This document shows positions 38,712-50,673 of a stretch of 64,000 bases of DNA, piece by piece. Below the pieces are notes generated by a model. That model was not told where the DNA came from. It was given only the letters and a program-made list of their open reading frames with translations, and searched no databases. A program made the position numbers and the translations under genes. This DNA is from Hypoxylon rubiginosum. Its lineage: Eukaryota > Ascomycota > Sordariomycetes > Xylariales > Hypoxylaceae. Location: positions 186,001 through 250,000 of the forward strand of contig CADCXA010000014.1 in assembly GCA_902806565.1 (NCBI GenBank), in the 5' to 3' direction. How positions within the stretch are numbered: position 1 is the first letter of the stretch; each line of letters opens with the position of its first letter.

Positions 38712-39738
38712 TTTGCTGGATGGAGTCTGGTGGAATAGACGTCTAGTAGATGGTCTAGTAGATGGTCTGGCAGATGGTCTGGCAGATGTTCTATGCAGGT
38801 CTTTGATCGAGAGACAATACAAGGAAGAAGAGAAGTCGATGGTTCGTCGTTGTTGTTGTTGATGGTAGATGAAACAATGGGCTTGGTAAATAAAAGTAGG
38901 GAACCGCATGCGAATTTATTAGAATGCCGGTTTGGCTAAAGTAGCATCTGGGCTATGTACATTTAATAATCTCGAGGCGTCAGGGCGTTCGTATCACGTA
39001 TCATGTATCACGCATGACCGTAAAGAAGGTGGGATGAGTGCATAGGACTAAGGACCGCGTAGGAGGCCCTCGGAGGAATACGTCATCACAGCCCGGCCTA
39101 TGATAAAGTAAACTTTTGCGCTTGGCTGCTGCTTAGCGTTCCCGAATCATTAGGGATGTGCTCTGTTAATAGATGCTTAGGTCTTCTAGAACGTTGAGCA
39201 TCTAACCGGTTTTTTTTACTCATACGGTAGTTGGCGTAATGCAGTGTGGTATGTGAATTCGTCATTGTTTTAGATGGGACAAGGTCTTGGATTCGGTATT
39301 CAGAGTAGATGTAAAGAACCTTGACTCATTTACCTGGAAATGAAGGTAATTCCATTGAATAATTATAATTACAGAGTCTATACCTTCAGAAGAGATGATA
39401 GCCTTTATGCTCTAGAGATGCTTTTCCAAGCTGAACAATTACATCATCCGGGTAATCGGGGCTTATCTGTGCCGAAACTGTGAAATAAGCCGCACCGGGC
39501 GACCTCTAAGCCGCTGGTTTCCTACCAAGGCAGCAAGGTAGGTACCCGGCAAAAGATTCCAGGGGGGTCAAGATCCATATGCCCCACTATGCCAACACCA
39601 CTAGACAGTCAAGCTTATCGCTATCGATAAAGCCTTGTCAAATATTTTTTTTATCAGCAATGAAAGAAACTACACTACATCGTCGCATTGCTTCATTGGA
39701 GAATTGAACGTTGTGCTTCTCATCACCAATTCGCAATC
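38712..39738. promoter_or_regulatory. Divergent promoter between I9 inhibitor and bms1
   Basis: About 1 kb separates two divergently transcribed conserved genes. Near 38740-38790 there are three short repeats of the type TAGATGGTCT/CAGATGGTCT in the likely 5' UTR of the inhibitor gene. I see no further gene. Confidence 0.5.
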
Positions 39739-42700
39739 ATGGACGGACAGACACATAAACCCCATCGTAAATCCAAGGAGAAGAAGAAACATACCGGAGG
39801 TTAGTAAAGTGCTTCCATCCTCTTCGTCGCTCATCTAACAAAATCTAGATCGCAATCCCAAGGCTTTCGCCTTCTCGAACCCCGGCAAGCTTCAGCGCGC
39901 GGCTGCTAGATCCCATGATGTACGTGTAATCTGTGTGTATTCAGCTTCATAATACTTACATGTCTGTTTAGATTAAAGAAAAGCGACTTCATGTGCCCCT
40001 CGTCGACAGATTACCCGAAGAAGCACCCCCGAGACTAGTGGCAATCGTTGGGCCACCTGGAGTCGGAAAGACAACATTGTTGAAGTCGCTTATTCGCAGA
40101 TATGCAAAGGAAACCATCACGGACCCCCAGGGGCCCGTTACCGTCGTCACATCGAAGAAGCAACGGCTGACATTCCTCGAATGCCCGAACGAACTCGAAG
40201 CAATGGTCGACATAGCCAAGGTAGCCGATATCGTACTGCTCATGATTGATGGAAATTATGGCTTTGAGATGGAGACTATGGAATTTTTAAATATTCTTGC
40301 CGCGACCGGTATGCCTGGCAATGTGTTCGGCATCCTCACCCATCTAGACCTTTTCCGAAAGCCGCAAGCTCTAAAAGATGCCAAGAAGAGGTTAAAACAC
40401 AGGCTATGGAGTGAGCTCTACCAGGGCGCACATCTATTCTTCCTGTCCGGTGTTATCAACGGGCGGTATCCGGATCGGGAAGTTCACAATTTATCTCGTT
40501 TCCTCTCTGTCATGAAGAATCCTCGACCACTAGTTTGGAGGAACTCGCACCCCTATACTATCATCGACAGCTTTCGGGACATAACCCATCCTACTCAGAT
40601 TGAAGAAGACAAGAATTGCGATCGATCAATTGTATTATCTGGGTATCTACGGGGAACTAATTTCTCAAGTCATAACCAACGGATCCATATACCCGGTCTC
40701 GGCGACTTCACAGCGTCGAGCATAGAAGCTCTGCCTGACCCATGCCCGACCCCCGCGAGGGAACAGGCTATTGCTAAAGCAACTGGAAAGACCGGTAGAA
40801 GGCGACTGGACGAAAAAGAAAAGAAACTCCATGCTCCCATGTCAGATCGGAGTGGGTTGAAGATTGAGGGCGATGCAATTTGGATCACTCGAGACAAGGG
40901 GTTTACCTTTGACAAAGACGTTGATTATGTAGAACGAGGCGAGGGCGAGGAACTCATTATTGGGCTCCAAGAAGAACGGCGTTTGCTTGGTCAAACAGAA
41001 GACGGCTTGCAGCTTTTCCGAGGAGGCGAGAAGATAACGAGTGTGCCCGAGGAAGAAGACACAGGGAGAAAGCAACAACGAACTGCGAGATTTGCTGAGA
41101 GGGACGAAAACGACGACGAAGAGGTTCTAGAAGACGAAGGCTTCGTTAGTGGGGAGGAAGGGTTTGACTCTGATGAAGAAACCGAATTCAACGAGAAGAA
41201 ACTAGGGAAGATGTTCAAGGAGTCAGACAAGGACGGCGGCGAAGAAGATGTCGCATTCGCCGATAGCGACTCGGATCTCGGCTCCATATCGGGCGATGAG
41301 ATTGACGAAGATGACGAGGATGAGGATGATGAAGAGGACGACTTTGACGACGTAGAGGAGTCCGCCCTACGCTGGAAGGACAACCTAGCCGGAAAAGCAC
41401 AGATGCTCCATAGCCGACCGTCTTACCGGACAGCAGATCTAGCACGTCTGATGTATGACGAGGTCCTAACCGCTGATGAGGTATTACGAAGATGGAAAGG
41501 AGAGGTCGAGGCAGAGGAAGAGAATATCGAAGATTCCGAAGATGAGGATTTCTTCAAAAAGGCGAAGCACGACGAGGACGCGATTTCGGAAGACCGGTCC
41601 ATACCACAATACGACTACGATCAACTGGCTGTCAAGTGGTCTGTGGACGATAACATCGAGCAGCTTCGCCAACGCTTCACCACAGCCAACTTAGGTGGTG
41701 GTGATGACGATGAAGGTGGGTTCGACGGGTTTGGTGACGATGATGAGGCAGATGATGACGATGAGGGAGACGGCGAGTTTGAGGATCTTGAAACCGGAGA
41801 ACAACACAAGACTGATGCACGGGCTAAGGCTGAAGCTGAGCCGGCAGAAAGTCTGGAAGCGGAGCGCGAAAGAAACGCTCGAAGAAAGGAGGAACTAAAG
41901 CTTCGATTCGAAGAGGAAGACCGCGAAGGGTTCAAGAACGACAAAGCCGTAGCCAGGCGCGAAGGTGGCGAAGAAGAGGAGTTTGGCGAGGATGAGTGGT
42001 ACGATGCGCAAAAGGCCATCATCCAGAAGCAGCTTGACATCAACAACGCCGAGTTCGAGGCTCTAGACGAACGACAAAGAGTCGCGGTCGAGGGCTTCAG
42101 AGCCGGCAAGTATGCCAAGATTGTGGTTGAAAAGGTCCCTGCAGAATTCGTCACCAACTTCAACGCTCGAATGCCTATCATCGTCGGGGGTGTGCATGCA
42201 ACGGAGGATAGGTTCGGATATGTACAAATCCGTATCAAGAGACACAGATGGCATAAGAAGATCCTCAAAACCAACGATCCACTCATCTTCTCTCTCGGAT
42301 GGAGGAGGTTCCAGTCACTTCCTATATACAGTATCTCGGATTCGCGAACGAGAAATCGCATGCTCAAGTATACCCCGGAGCACATGCACTGCTTCGGTAC
42401 ATTTCATGGGCCTCTAATCGCGCCGAATACTGGTTTCGTATGTTTCCAGTCGTTTTCCTCCTCCACCCCCGGGTTCCGGATAGCAGCAACGGGGACCGTA
42501 CTCGCTGTTGACGAGTCTACCGAGATTGTCAAAAAACTAAAACTTACCGGAGCACCATACAAAATCTTCAAGAACACGGCCTTCATCAAAGACATGTTCA
42601 ACAGCTCCCTCGAAATAGCAAAATTCGAAGGAGCCGCGATCAAAACCGTCTCCGGCATCCGTGGTCAGATCAAGCGTGCCCTGTCTAAGCCGGACGGCCA

Positions 42701-43286
42701 CTTCCGAGCCACGTTCGAAGACAAGATCCTGATCAGCGATCTGGTATTCCTCCGCGCGTGGTACCCCATCAAGCCGCACCGCTTCTACAACCCGGTCACC
42801 AACCTCCTGGGAAACTGGCAGCCGATGCGGCTGACGGGCGAGGTCCGGCGCGACGAGGGGATCCCGACGCCGCAAGACCGCAACAGCCGGTACCGGCCGG
42901 TGGAGCGGGCGGCGCGGCACTTCAACGCGCTCAAGGTGCCGCGGGCGCTGGCGGCGGGCCTGCCGTTCAAGTCGCAGATCGTGGCGACGAAGCCGCAGAA
43001 GCGGGCGACGTACCTGCAGAAGCGGGCGGTGGTGCTGGGCGGGGAGGAGCGGAGGGCGAGGAACCTGCTGCAGAAGCTGACGACGATCCGGAAGGACGCG
43101 GTCGCGCGGCGGAGGGCCAAGAAGGACGAGAAGCGCGCCGAGTTCCAGAAGAAGATGGAGGCCATGGGCGACAAGAAGGAGGCGCGCGAGAAGCGGGAGA
43201 AGCAGGAGTACTGGCGCAGGGAGGGGAAGAAGAGGAAGGGGGAGGGCGACGAGGCTGGCGGCGGTGGGGGGAAGAGGAGGAGGTGA
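39739..43286 (+). CDS. bms1: Ribosome biogenesis GTPase BMS1
   Basis: BMS1 is the GTPase of the small-subunit processome that helps recruit Rcl1 for 18S rRNA maturation in the nucleolus. Exons 39739..39799, 39849..39919 and 39972..43286 give 1,148 residues. The two short introns separate MDGQTHKPHRKSKEKKKHTG, NPKAFAFSNPGKLQ and IKEKRLHVPLVDRLPEEAPP, all family hallmarks. The P-loop GPPGVGKT lies at about 71-78, and THLDLF is the G4-like motif. A long acidic Asp/Glu-rich middle (about 380 to 650) includes several DDDEDE clusters. The C-terminal region contains the conserved RHRWHKKILKTNDPLIFSLGWRRFQ (by position about 750-775) and a Lys/Arg-rich tail ending in GGGGKRRR. The last 600 bp rise in GC. 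Identity is certain. Confidence 0.96.
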
Positions 43287-43879
43287 TGGGTCTCAGAATA
43301 AGGGAAATTACTATTGTAATTGTAACTAGCTGCGTGACCCGTCCTTCGGCCGGGGAAAAGGGGGGGGGCGTGAGCCACAGATGAGTCTGAGCTTTCCGAA
43401 AGCTCTGATTGGCTAGCCACACCTGCGTGCACGGATGAAGAATTCTTTGTAAAATCAATTAATCTTTTCCACCACGTCTTAAAAAGATTAATAATTTATA
43501 TGGTTTGATAGAGCTCGTTTTGCGTGACCTTTTGATATTATTTGCACCTTTATAGACCTTGTTGCGATAGAACTGCAAAGGAAAAGGTCGAAAAGTGCGG
43601 GGCGATTCTAAGTATCTGATTGGTCGGTGAAATTGTGGCAGTACTAATGAAATAAAGAGAAGTTGATAGTACCCCTTCTGTAATAGTAGACATTTACGGA
43701 CCCCTCATAGACTGATATAATGTGGGGACATTTATATGCAATAGCTCCTGGATAATTATAGCTAAGTTATATTACGTGGGGTGTGGCTAATAACTATGGC
43801 TTAAAACAAGCCACATTACCTAGTAGTTTTTACACTTTTAAATAAAACATGTAAAATATTTATTATATGTTATAATATA
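43287..43879. other. bms1 3' flank, AT-rich
   Basis: No gene is visible. The sequence becomes AT-rich and ends in TATA-rich DNA that formed the target of the foldback element that follows. Confidence 0.5.
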
Positions 43880-44257
43880 CGAAGGTCGCGGCCAAAAGTT
43901 TCGCACATCTAACCATGTAGCACACCGTGTGTCAGGAACTTATTCGCACAGTCACGTAAAGGCTTAATGCCCTGCAATTATACTAATTAAACGCCTAAGC
44001 TTTAGGGGAAAATTCGCTATTCCTTTTTCAATAGGCGTATAGGAAATACAGTGTCTAAATACGGTAGCTATCTTTGTATCCCCACTGTATTAGCTATACA
44101 CTAGCTTAGAAGGGGGATAGCGGCCATGTCCTGAGCCCCAGGCGCCTAATCAGTATAATTACAGGGCCTTAAGCCCCTGTGTGACTGTGCGAATTGAGTT
44201 CCTGACACACGGTGTGCTACATGGTCAGATGTGTGAAACTTTTGGCCGCGACCTTTG
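43880..44257. mobile_element. MITE with about 105-bp terminal inverted repeats
   Basis: The left arm begins CGAAGGTCGCGGCCAAAAG after TA. The right arm, read as reverse complement, begins CAAAGGTCGCGGCCAAAAG next to TA. The arms match for about 105 bp with roughly a dozen differences, including the block CATGTAGCACACCGTGTGTC in both. Weaker symmetry continues inward (CGCTATTCC against CGCTATCCC), so almost the whole 378 bp can fold back. There is no coding capacity. TA flanks on both sides fit a Tc1/mariner-type target duplication, making this a non-autonomous element mobilised in trans. Many arm differences are transitions. Confidence 0.9.
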
Positions 44258-45010
44258 TATAATAATAAAAATTTAGGCGTTATAACAGAGGCGAATACAG
44301 AATCGGGAACTAATATTACTTACTAAAGATATTTGCATGTTGTATGCTAGAGTGATGTGAGGCTTGTCACAGGATCCCCCGGTCCGGGTTGGTACAATGC
44401 AGTGCATCCATCCATTACGATACTGGCTTCGAGATGATTCGAGATGACTAGACGATTTTTACGCAGGACAGTGATAGGTTGTGGAAAGACATGGAATCAC
44501 TTGAATGTGAAATAGGCGATTGGCTATGTGATCCTTACCTACATGTAGGTAGTTGTGGGATTAGTGGCCAGCAAAGCTGCGGCAAACAGGTCACGCCCTC
44601 AAAGCCGCCGAAAACCGATCAACAATGCGCACATTTAAATGAGAGACAAGAGATCAAATCGCTGACGCTGGATCTAAGGTCGAATTCGTGGCAGGCAGGA
44701 GGCTTAGCAGAGACCTGTTAAAACAGGGGTTGGAAATTACCAAGACTCGTCACCAGGGGCTGAATGGCGAGCCAATAATGGGAAATATCGCTGGTTGTTC
44801 GGATGCACAAGAACCGACGACAGGGATGACATCTGTTGGGAATCCCCTACAAACTGCATTTCGTTAAACATGTATATGTATATAAAACGACGACAGATCA
44901 TACATTGAGGAGATAGATTCTGGTTACTCGACAATTACAATCCAGTACAGATAGGAATATCATAATATACCCACCTAGCTTAGTTTTGAACATCGTTTGA
45001 ACTTATCTTC
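44258..45010. other. Intergenic region after the MITE
   Basis: AT-rich DNA without a supported gene. The final 200 bp are the presumed promoter of the following membrane-protein gene. Confidence 0.5.
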
Positions 45011-45964
45011 ATGGAGTCCATTTTGAACTGCATCCCTTCTCCACCTCCGCCATTGTTACATCAGCAGCCGCTACGGCTTCGCCCTCATCAGACCTCCAAT
45101 GAAGACACCCACTTTGCTAGCACTTCCTCTTCCGGGGCCGATCGAAGTGGATGTATGTACATCCCACCAACATCCCTTCCTTGTCATGAAGCTTCCCATT
45201 TATCTGACAGTGGACACCTTTCTCCACTTACCGCAGAGCATCAAACATCTCATCAGCCCGTTCCAGCTGAGAGACCACCAGCTAACGGCACCCCAGGCCA
45301 CCGGTTTGATGAGCTATCAGGCCAAAGTTCTAGTCTAACCGAGAACTTGCGTGTGCCTGAGGAAACATATGCGATGGTCAATGTAGTAAGAAGCTTCCAT
45401 GGACCCGCTACACGTCACACGGACGACCATCACCAGAATACTGACCTCGATTCGGCCCCTTCACGCCGCCACAAGATTTCATTACAACAAATGTGCTCAT
45501 TCTTAGACTTAAAAACCACGATCCGCTTCATCGTCACCATATTTAGTTGTTGCTTAGGATTCGCTACGGCGTACTCGGTCTATGTACCCGCCAACCGGTC
45601 TAGCGAAGCTCTACCATCGCCAAGAAGTGATGCCTATCCGGTCATGGTTGCTCAAGTTGCCGGGTCCCTACTATCGCCATCGCTTTTCGGCGTCGTATCA
45701 ATCAGAAACATCTCAACCCCCCTTCGGCAGCAGGTGACCTCCTTCTACTACCTCTTACTCGCTCTCGGGGTCCTGATGTCGGTCGTGTCGCTCCTGCTCT
45801 GCACGCTCTGGCCTGCAGGGTATAGGGTCAACAACGTGGTTACGATTGCTAGTTTGATGTTTGCCATCCTAGGCGGGTGGCAATCCTTAGAGAAGGACTG
45901 GAAGGAGGCAGCGGAGACGCACCAAGTGGCCGGCGATATCGAGCTTGGTGATCGACAGTCTTGA
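45011..45964 (+). CDS. Unrecognised multi-pass membrane protein
   Basis: This single-exon frame of 317 residues is not one I recognise. The first 150 residues are hydrophilic, rich in Pro, His and Ser (SPPPPLLHQQPLRL near the start), and probably cytoplasmic and disordered. Three to four hydrophobic stretches follow: IRFIVTIFSCCLGFATAYSV (about 168-190), a weaker segment around VMVAQVAGSLLSPSLFGVV, FYYLLLALGVLMSVVSLLL, and VVTIASLMFAILGGW. The short C-tail is charged (WKEAAETHQVAGDIELGD). No signal peptide is present, since the first hydrophobic segment is internal. The layout resembles many small fungal membrane proteins without assigned roles. No function is inferred. Confidence 0.6.
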   Translation: MESILNCIPSPPPPLLHQQPLRLRPHQTSNEDTHFASTSSSGADRSGCMYIPPTSLPCHEASHLSDSGHLSPLTAEHQTSHQPVPAERPPANGTPGHRFDELSGQSSSLTENLRVPEETYAMVNVVRSFHGPATRHTDDHHQNTDLDSAPSRRHKISLQQMCSFLDLKTTIRFIVTIFSCCLGFATAYSVYVPANRSSEALPSPRSDAYPVMVAQVAGSLLSPSLFGVVSIRNISTPLRQQVTSFYYLLLALGVLMSVVSLLLCTLWPAGYRVNNVVTIASLMFAILGGWQSLEKDWKEAAETHQVAGDIELGDRQS

Positions 45965-48012
45965 GGCATAGACCTATTGTTTCGTTTATACTAGGAATAA
46001 TGGCTTATTTGCATAGATGCTCTCACGGGAAATGACTTTGTGGGCGCTTTTTGGGGATACGGGTTTCTGTATAAGGTTTTAGGAAAAGGGCCACTATGCA
46101 TTTCTTATCTCATATGTCACATAGATTCGGCATATATCTACTAGTGAGTTATCATTCGTTCTTTGAAACGAAAGGCGCACTCGTCGCTCTTCAGGCAATT
46201 AGTTCTTAGTGTTCCAGCATACTTATAGGAGCCTTAGGCCATGAAGATGCCAGATTAAAACTAACTTGTATAGAAACAAATCCGACACCGGCCAGTCAAT
46301 GCTTTCAGAATCTGTGATGGAAATGGAAGCTTCATGTACCTAATTATTCAGTTTTGACAAATATCAACGACATACGCTCGGACAAAAGGCATCTTAACAA
46401 CTGATGACATTATTTAGTCTCATCCTAACGTGTGAGTAATTGTCTTTGAGTCCAACTTACAGGAACGAGAGCTAGTTGACTCAAATGATCCTGAGCGAAT
46501 CAATTCCTCACACACTCCGTGATTCTCTGGACATATGTAAAGCTCTTAACATACCGTACCGGTGCCTGTGGATTAACGTGCTGTACAACTTGACGTATAG
46601 ATATCAACTCCGAATGGTAGTAAATTAATCATTTCTGCGGCGGTTTCCGGGAATGGCCTTCAGAGACGGTTTCTAGACACGCAGTGATTAGAGCAAGGAC
46701 GCTGTCCCTTTATTTTCACTAACTAAAAGCTGGGTTAACAAACCTGGGATGCGTTTAAAAGGGAAACGTCACATAAGTCACCGAGAATATGATTCTAAGC
46801 ACAAGATGCTACCTTTCCGAAAAGAATATATCTTTTTCCAGCTGGGTTCCATACTGCCTGCGAAGAAAGACTCGCCGGCAGTGTCATTATGGCTATGAAA
46901 CGGAGACGGGCCTGGAATATTCATGGCCGTTCAGAGCAGTTGCGCCCTATTTCCTGCGACGAATTCCAAAAAGGTATCAGAGGCCAATCAGAGGGTATGT
47001 GAGGACTGGACACATAATCAGAATTTCTCTACTAAATATATCTTCCTAGCCCTGGCTTTCTCTCTACGGGGATGTTTCGTATTGTCTCTGGACGGATAGT
47101 GATGGCTTCTCTACTGGCGATACTAGCAACCCCATAATTGTGAAGGCTGAAAGACTGCATGGGTTGGCGTTCCTCATACGTCCGAGATCAAATCGACTCG
47201 GTTAGTCTAGGGAGTGAGAGAAAATTGAGTGTTTCTTCATTCATATTCCATTGTACATACTTGTGAAAGGATAGACTATTGATTTTGAAGGGCAGCCGAC
47301 CCCGTGAAACGGCACCAGACATTTTGACGTGAAAGATATCAATCCACTTGTTTGTTATACGTGTTTACTCGTGTGCTATGTACACCTGGCGAGAAGCCAA
47401 GCCATGCAATGCCAGCGTGGCATCTTATCTTCGATCCCGTACATAGTCTCGTGGCCCGGCTGTCTATTCAAGAGTTGGAAATGGCATATTTAACGACAAG
47501 GACACCCAGCTCGACTTGAACAAGCACAAGCAGCTGCAAATTCTTTGATAATAAGCTAGCCTGGCATTATAGAGTCCACAAACTTAACCACTATTGGACA
47601 AAAGGCATATACAGGCTAGCCAAGAAGGGAATTTGTTAACCTGCATGAATCCAAATCGTCCTGAGCTAGGGACCCTATCCCGGAGCTCCGGCCGGATCGG
47701 CCCCATTTATCCGGCCGTATACCGGGGCGTATACCGGGGCGTATACCGGGGCGGTACCCTACTCCTCCGGGCATCTGCTGGGTGCTGGGCTTTGGATTTT
47801 GTTTGCTGATGCAGAGTCTGCAGGTAGTATCCGCTCTCCCCTTCTCCGCAAGTTGCTGTGGTAAGCCCTCCCTTTTTTTTATTTAATACCTGGCCCTTAC
47901 CTGAGAATTCTCTCCTTCTCCCAACCTTTTCCTTTCCCCCTCAAGACTCTGGGATCTGCCAAAGTACCAAATCGACAAATCTCCAATAAATCTAATCATT
48001 CCTCTGACGACC
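45965..48012. other. Intergenic region upstream of the F-box-like gene
   Basis: About 2 kb contain no gene I can support. A frame at 46789-47049 (86 codons) has no family resemblance. The 12-bp repeat listed at 47719 lies here. The last 150 bp are pyrimidine-rich (CTTCTCCC, CCTTTCCCCC) and look like a fungal core promoter and 5' UTR. Confidence 0.5.
47719..47754. repeat. 12-bp GC-rich minisatellite
   Basis: Three exact tandem copies of GTATACCGGGGC lie about 260 bp before the F-box-like start codon. The flanks (CCGGCCGTATACC and GGTACC) carry related partial units. Confidence 0.9.
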
Positions 48013-49563
48013 ATGGGCTACCTTCCGATGGAGCTCGTCTCCAAAATCGTCGGCTTCTTACCTGAGACCGGTCTCGCCTCCTACGCGACGATCTCGAAGG
48101 TATGGCAGGAACCCGTGGAGAGACGCACCTTTGCGCACCTCCGCATCAGTAGCGATTTCAATACGATGACAGAATTCTCTCGTCTCGTCTTTCCCCACCG
48201 ACGTACTTACCTACGTACACTCGACTTCACCGTCGTTCTGCTGTTTGCCGAGGCCAAGATAACGTACGCACAGCCACAGTATTGGTACCTACCCGACATT
48301 ATTACCCCCCACATACGCCGGCTATTCAAGGTTCTAGAGCTCGGCGACCGTCTAGATGCCAATGATGGGAAACGTACCGGTGGCCATGAGGGAATCACCC
48401 TTACACTAGGCTGTATCAAGCCCGCCGTGCCGCAGGAAGATGGTCCTTTGCGGAGTGCTGTGCCTTTTCTCAGAGATATGGCTCTGAGAAATATGACTTC
48501 CCATACCTTGTTTCCTGCCCGGACTGATCTAAACTCCCCCATGTTTCCGATCTACATGCTTGACAGTGGTCATGGGATCCCCATGGTCAGATGCGTGTCC
48601 CGTCTGGTCTATCGCATGATTCACCACTCAGAGCACATTGCTCCGGAGGGGAGATCACTGGCGGCAGGGGCTGCCATCATTTTGGCAAAACAATTACCGT
48701 GCATAAGACGCCTTGATATCATTGCTAGCATCGATCTCTGGTGGCGGGACGGAACATTGATGCCTTGGTACGATACGTCTATGAATTATTTTCGGAACAA
48801 AGGCCAGTTCATAGAAGCTTTGGTTGATGCTGCCTATCTCTCCAATACCCAGTGTATGGAAGTGTCTCTATCGATGGAGAATAGCATGGACGACGGCTGT
48901 GTTCTCCTTCATAGAGAAGATCCGGGTTTTTTCGTACAATCGATGAATTCGATGAGCAATGCAGTCCACCACTTATCGCACAATCTCGTCTCGCTCGACA
49001 TTTCGGGGGCATTCAACAGGTCGTTGTTCTGGCCGGACAATTACCACCCATCCACATTTCCCGAATCACCCTGGCCGCGCCTTCGGAGTTTCCATGTGAA
49101 ACTATTAAACTGGTCACCGGGTAACGACTTTTACTTTGAAGCGGTTGATCCGAGCTGGTATCATAACGTCCCTAAAGAGAATCAGGTGCAGCCACTGTTT
49201 TGGAGCTGGGCTAAGGCACTTACAGCCATGCCTGCCATAGAACAGGCTACAGTAAAATGCACACTACCTTACGACGCCCGGCCGGAGAGTGCTAAGAGGG
49301 ATTGGCTCGTGGGATTCCAGGCCCCTGGTTCGAACCTTGATCCCTCTAGGCATGCCTGGGAAGCGAATGTTAGATCCGACCTGGTGAAGAGCCCACGTCT
49401 TATCCTCAAGACCAGGGGCTGGCGCCCTCGAGCAACGACGATGGAGCTGCTGTGCGAGGCGGCAAACAAAAGGTTTCCGGGCAAAGATTTGGTAGAGTTG
49501 AAGGTTGGCGATGACGAAAATGTGACTCTAGCCAATGTGTACCATACGACACCTGCACCTTGA
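48013..49563 (+). CDS. F-box-like protein
   Basis: This single-exon frame has 516 residues. Residues 3-45 (LPMELVSKIVGFLPETGLA, then YATISKVWQEPVERRTF) follow the F-box pattern: LPxEL, hydrophobic helix, then a Ser/Trp helix and a cluster ending in FxHLRI. F-box proteins connect substrates to SCF ubiquitin ligases through Skp1. The remaining 450 residues carry no zinc finger or WD repeats, but leucine-rich spacing such as VSLDISGAFNRSLF and LRSFHVKLLNWSP recalls degenerate LRR-like C-terminal parts seen in many fungal F-box proteins. There is no signal peptide or membrane segment. The substrate is unknown. Such genes are numerous and fast-evolving in ascomycetes. Confidence 0.72.
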   Translation: MGYLPMELVSKIVGFLPETGLASYATISKVWQEPVERRTFAHLRISSDFNTMTEFSRLVFPHRRTYLRTLDFTVVLLFAEAKITYAQPQYWYLPDIITPHIRRLFKVLELGDRLDANDGKRTGGHEGITLTLGCIKPAVPQEDGPLRSAVPFLRDMALRNMTSHTLFPARTDLNSPMFPIYMLDSGHGIPMVRCVSRLVYRMIHHSEHIAPEGRSLAAGAAIILAKQLPCIRRLDIIASIDLWWRDGTLMPWYDTSMNYFRNKGQFIEALVDAAYLSNTQCMEVSLSMENSMDDGCVLLHREDPGFFVQSMNSMSNAVHHLSHNLVSLDISGAFNRSLFWPDNYHPSTFPESPWPRLRSFHVKLLNWSPGNDFYFEAVDPSWYHNVPKENQVQPLFWSWAKALTAMPAIEQATVKCTLPYDARPESAKRDWLVGFQAPGSNLDPSRHAWEANVRSDLVKSPRLILKTRGWRPRATTMELLCEAANKRFPGKDLVELKVGDDENVTLANVYHTTPAP

Positions 49564-50304
49564 GCGAGAGACAACAGTACCAGGCCGAGGAGGGTTTGGC
49601 CTCATACTAGTCCAGAGGTTAAACAGTCCCATCTTTTCAGACGGTCAACGACAAGAGCACCAATCGATGTTTTTAATGCGCCAACGAAGCTTTTTTCTAC
49701 GATGCCTTTTTCTACGATGCTTTTCATGCTATCCAGATACACCCGTTGATCTTACCGGAACACCAATGAAAATCGCGTCAACAACTGCCTCTTTACCCGG
49801 AGACGGATTTGCCGACATGAAGATTTGATGGAAGGGATATTGCGAGTTTTCCAGAAGGGGTTGTTTCCCGTGGCTAGGCAGCAAAACTGAGGGATCACTA
49901 CGATCCTCAAGTGAAAGCAGACTAGGTAGTTAGGGAATAGACGGGTGTATCGCAACCAGAAGATTTCCACTGGGCAATCTTTACTTTAGCAAGCCTTCCG
50001 GAGATATGTCGATTAAATGCTAGTACCCATGGAGCGTGAATATCCCTTTGAGAGCCTAGGCTGGTGGTCTGAACTGACTTGCTGATATCGGACGCGCTAG
50101 GGTATGTGTAGCTGCCTATTGTATATCGGCCAACCTATCGTGGCAGTTCTAGCAAATTTTATCTCGGCGCCTCTCAACTAAGCATTGGCTTGAAAGACTG
50201 TCATTTTCCCAAGCTCCACGAAGCAGGAATGAAAGTATCGAGAAGCATTCCGCTGGGCGTCTACGCCGTTGAACCAGCCAATCCATGACCTTTCACCACA
50301 TCCC
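49564..50304. other. Convergent intergenic region
   Basis: This spacer lies between the 3' ends of the F-box-like gene and the small membrane protein gene. A short direct repeat (TTTTCTACGATGC twice near 49694-49720) is visible. I see no gene. Confidence 0.45.
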
Positions 50305-50673
50305 TCATAACAGCTCCAGGAGCAAACATAAGCTGATAGCACCTAGCATAGACCACTGCGGTCTCATCGGCCGCCCGTCCCGGTAAGCGACCATAGTACC
50401 TCGAGACACAACCGCGCCATTGACCAGGAGAGCCGCAACCCGGGTCGGTTGGTAGATGCAACAGGAGCCGACCCCGACCCGCAGCAAGGCGCTCGCGTAC
50501 CCGGCCTGCTTCGGCGTTAGACGTCCGCCGGATAGCTGCGACAGCCAGCGGTTCTTATCAGCGTAGTATGTGGCCCAGGCCCGGCTCGGGAAGGGGATCC
50601 CGACGAAGGGCAGCGAGGAGGCGATGCAAAGGCCGCCGAAGGTGATTGATACGAAGTCGGAGAATGGATGCAT
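50305..50673 (-). CDS. Small membrane protein, DoxX/DUF4267-like at best
   Basis: This intronless frame encodes 122 residues starting at the ATG at 50673. Three to four hydrophobic segments are visible: ITFGGLCIASSLPFVGI, AGYASALLRVGVGSCCIY, VAALLVNGAVV and MLGAISLCLLLELL. Between them is a polar stretch ending GGRLTPKQ, and before the last helix is AYRDGRPMRPQW. The helix-rich pattern with a polar AYRDGRP loop recalls small four-helix membrane proteins of DoxX/DUF4267 type that occur near fungal metabolic clusters; this is a loose resemblance. It lies upstream of the methyltransferase in genomic order, on the same strand. Substrate and role are unknown. Confidence 0.6.
   Translation of the reverse strand: MHPFSDFVSITFGGLCIASSLPFVGIPFPSRAWATYYADKNRWLSQLSGGRLTPKQAGYASALLRVGVGSCCIYQPTRVAALLVNGAVVSRGTMVAYRDGRPMRPQWSMLGAISLCLLLELL

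Noticed and set aside
41621..42385. 254-codon minus-strand frame within bms1
   Set aside because: It is antisense to a firmly identified conserved coding region and its Ser-rich sequence reflects acidic codons read backwards.
46789..47049. 86-codon frame upstream of the F-box-like gene
   Set aside because: No domain resemblance and no splice partners; likely chance.
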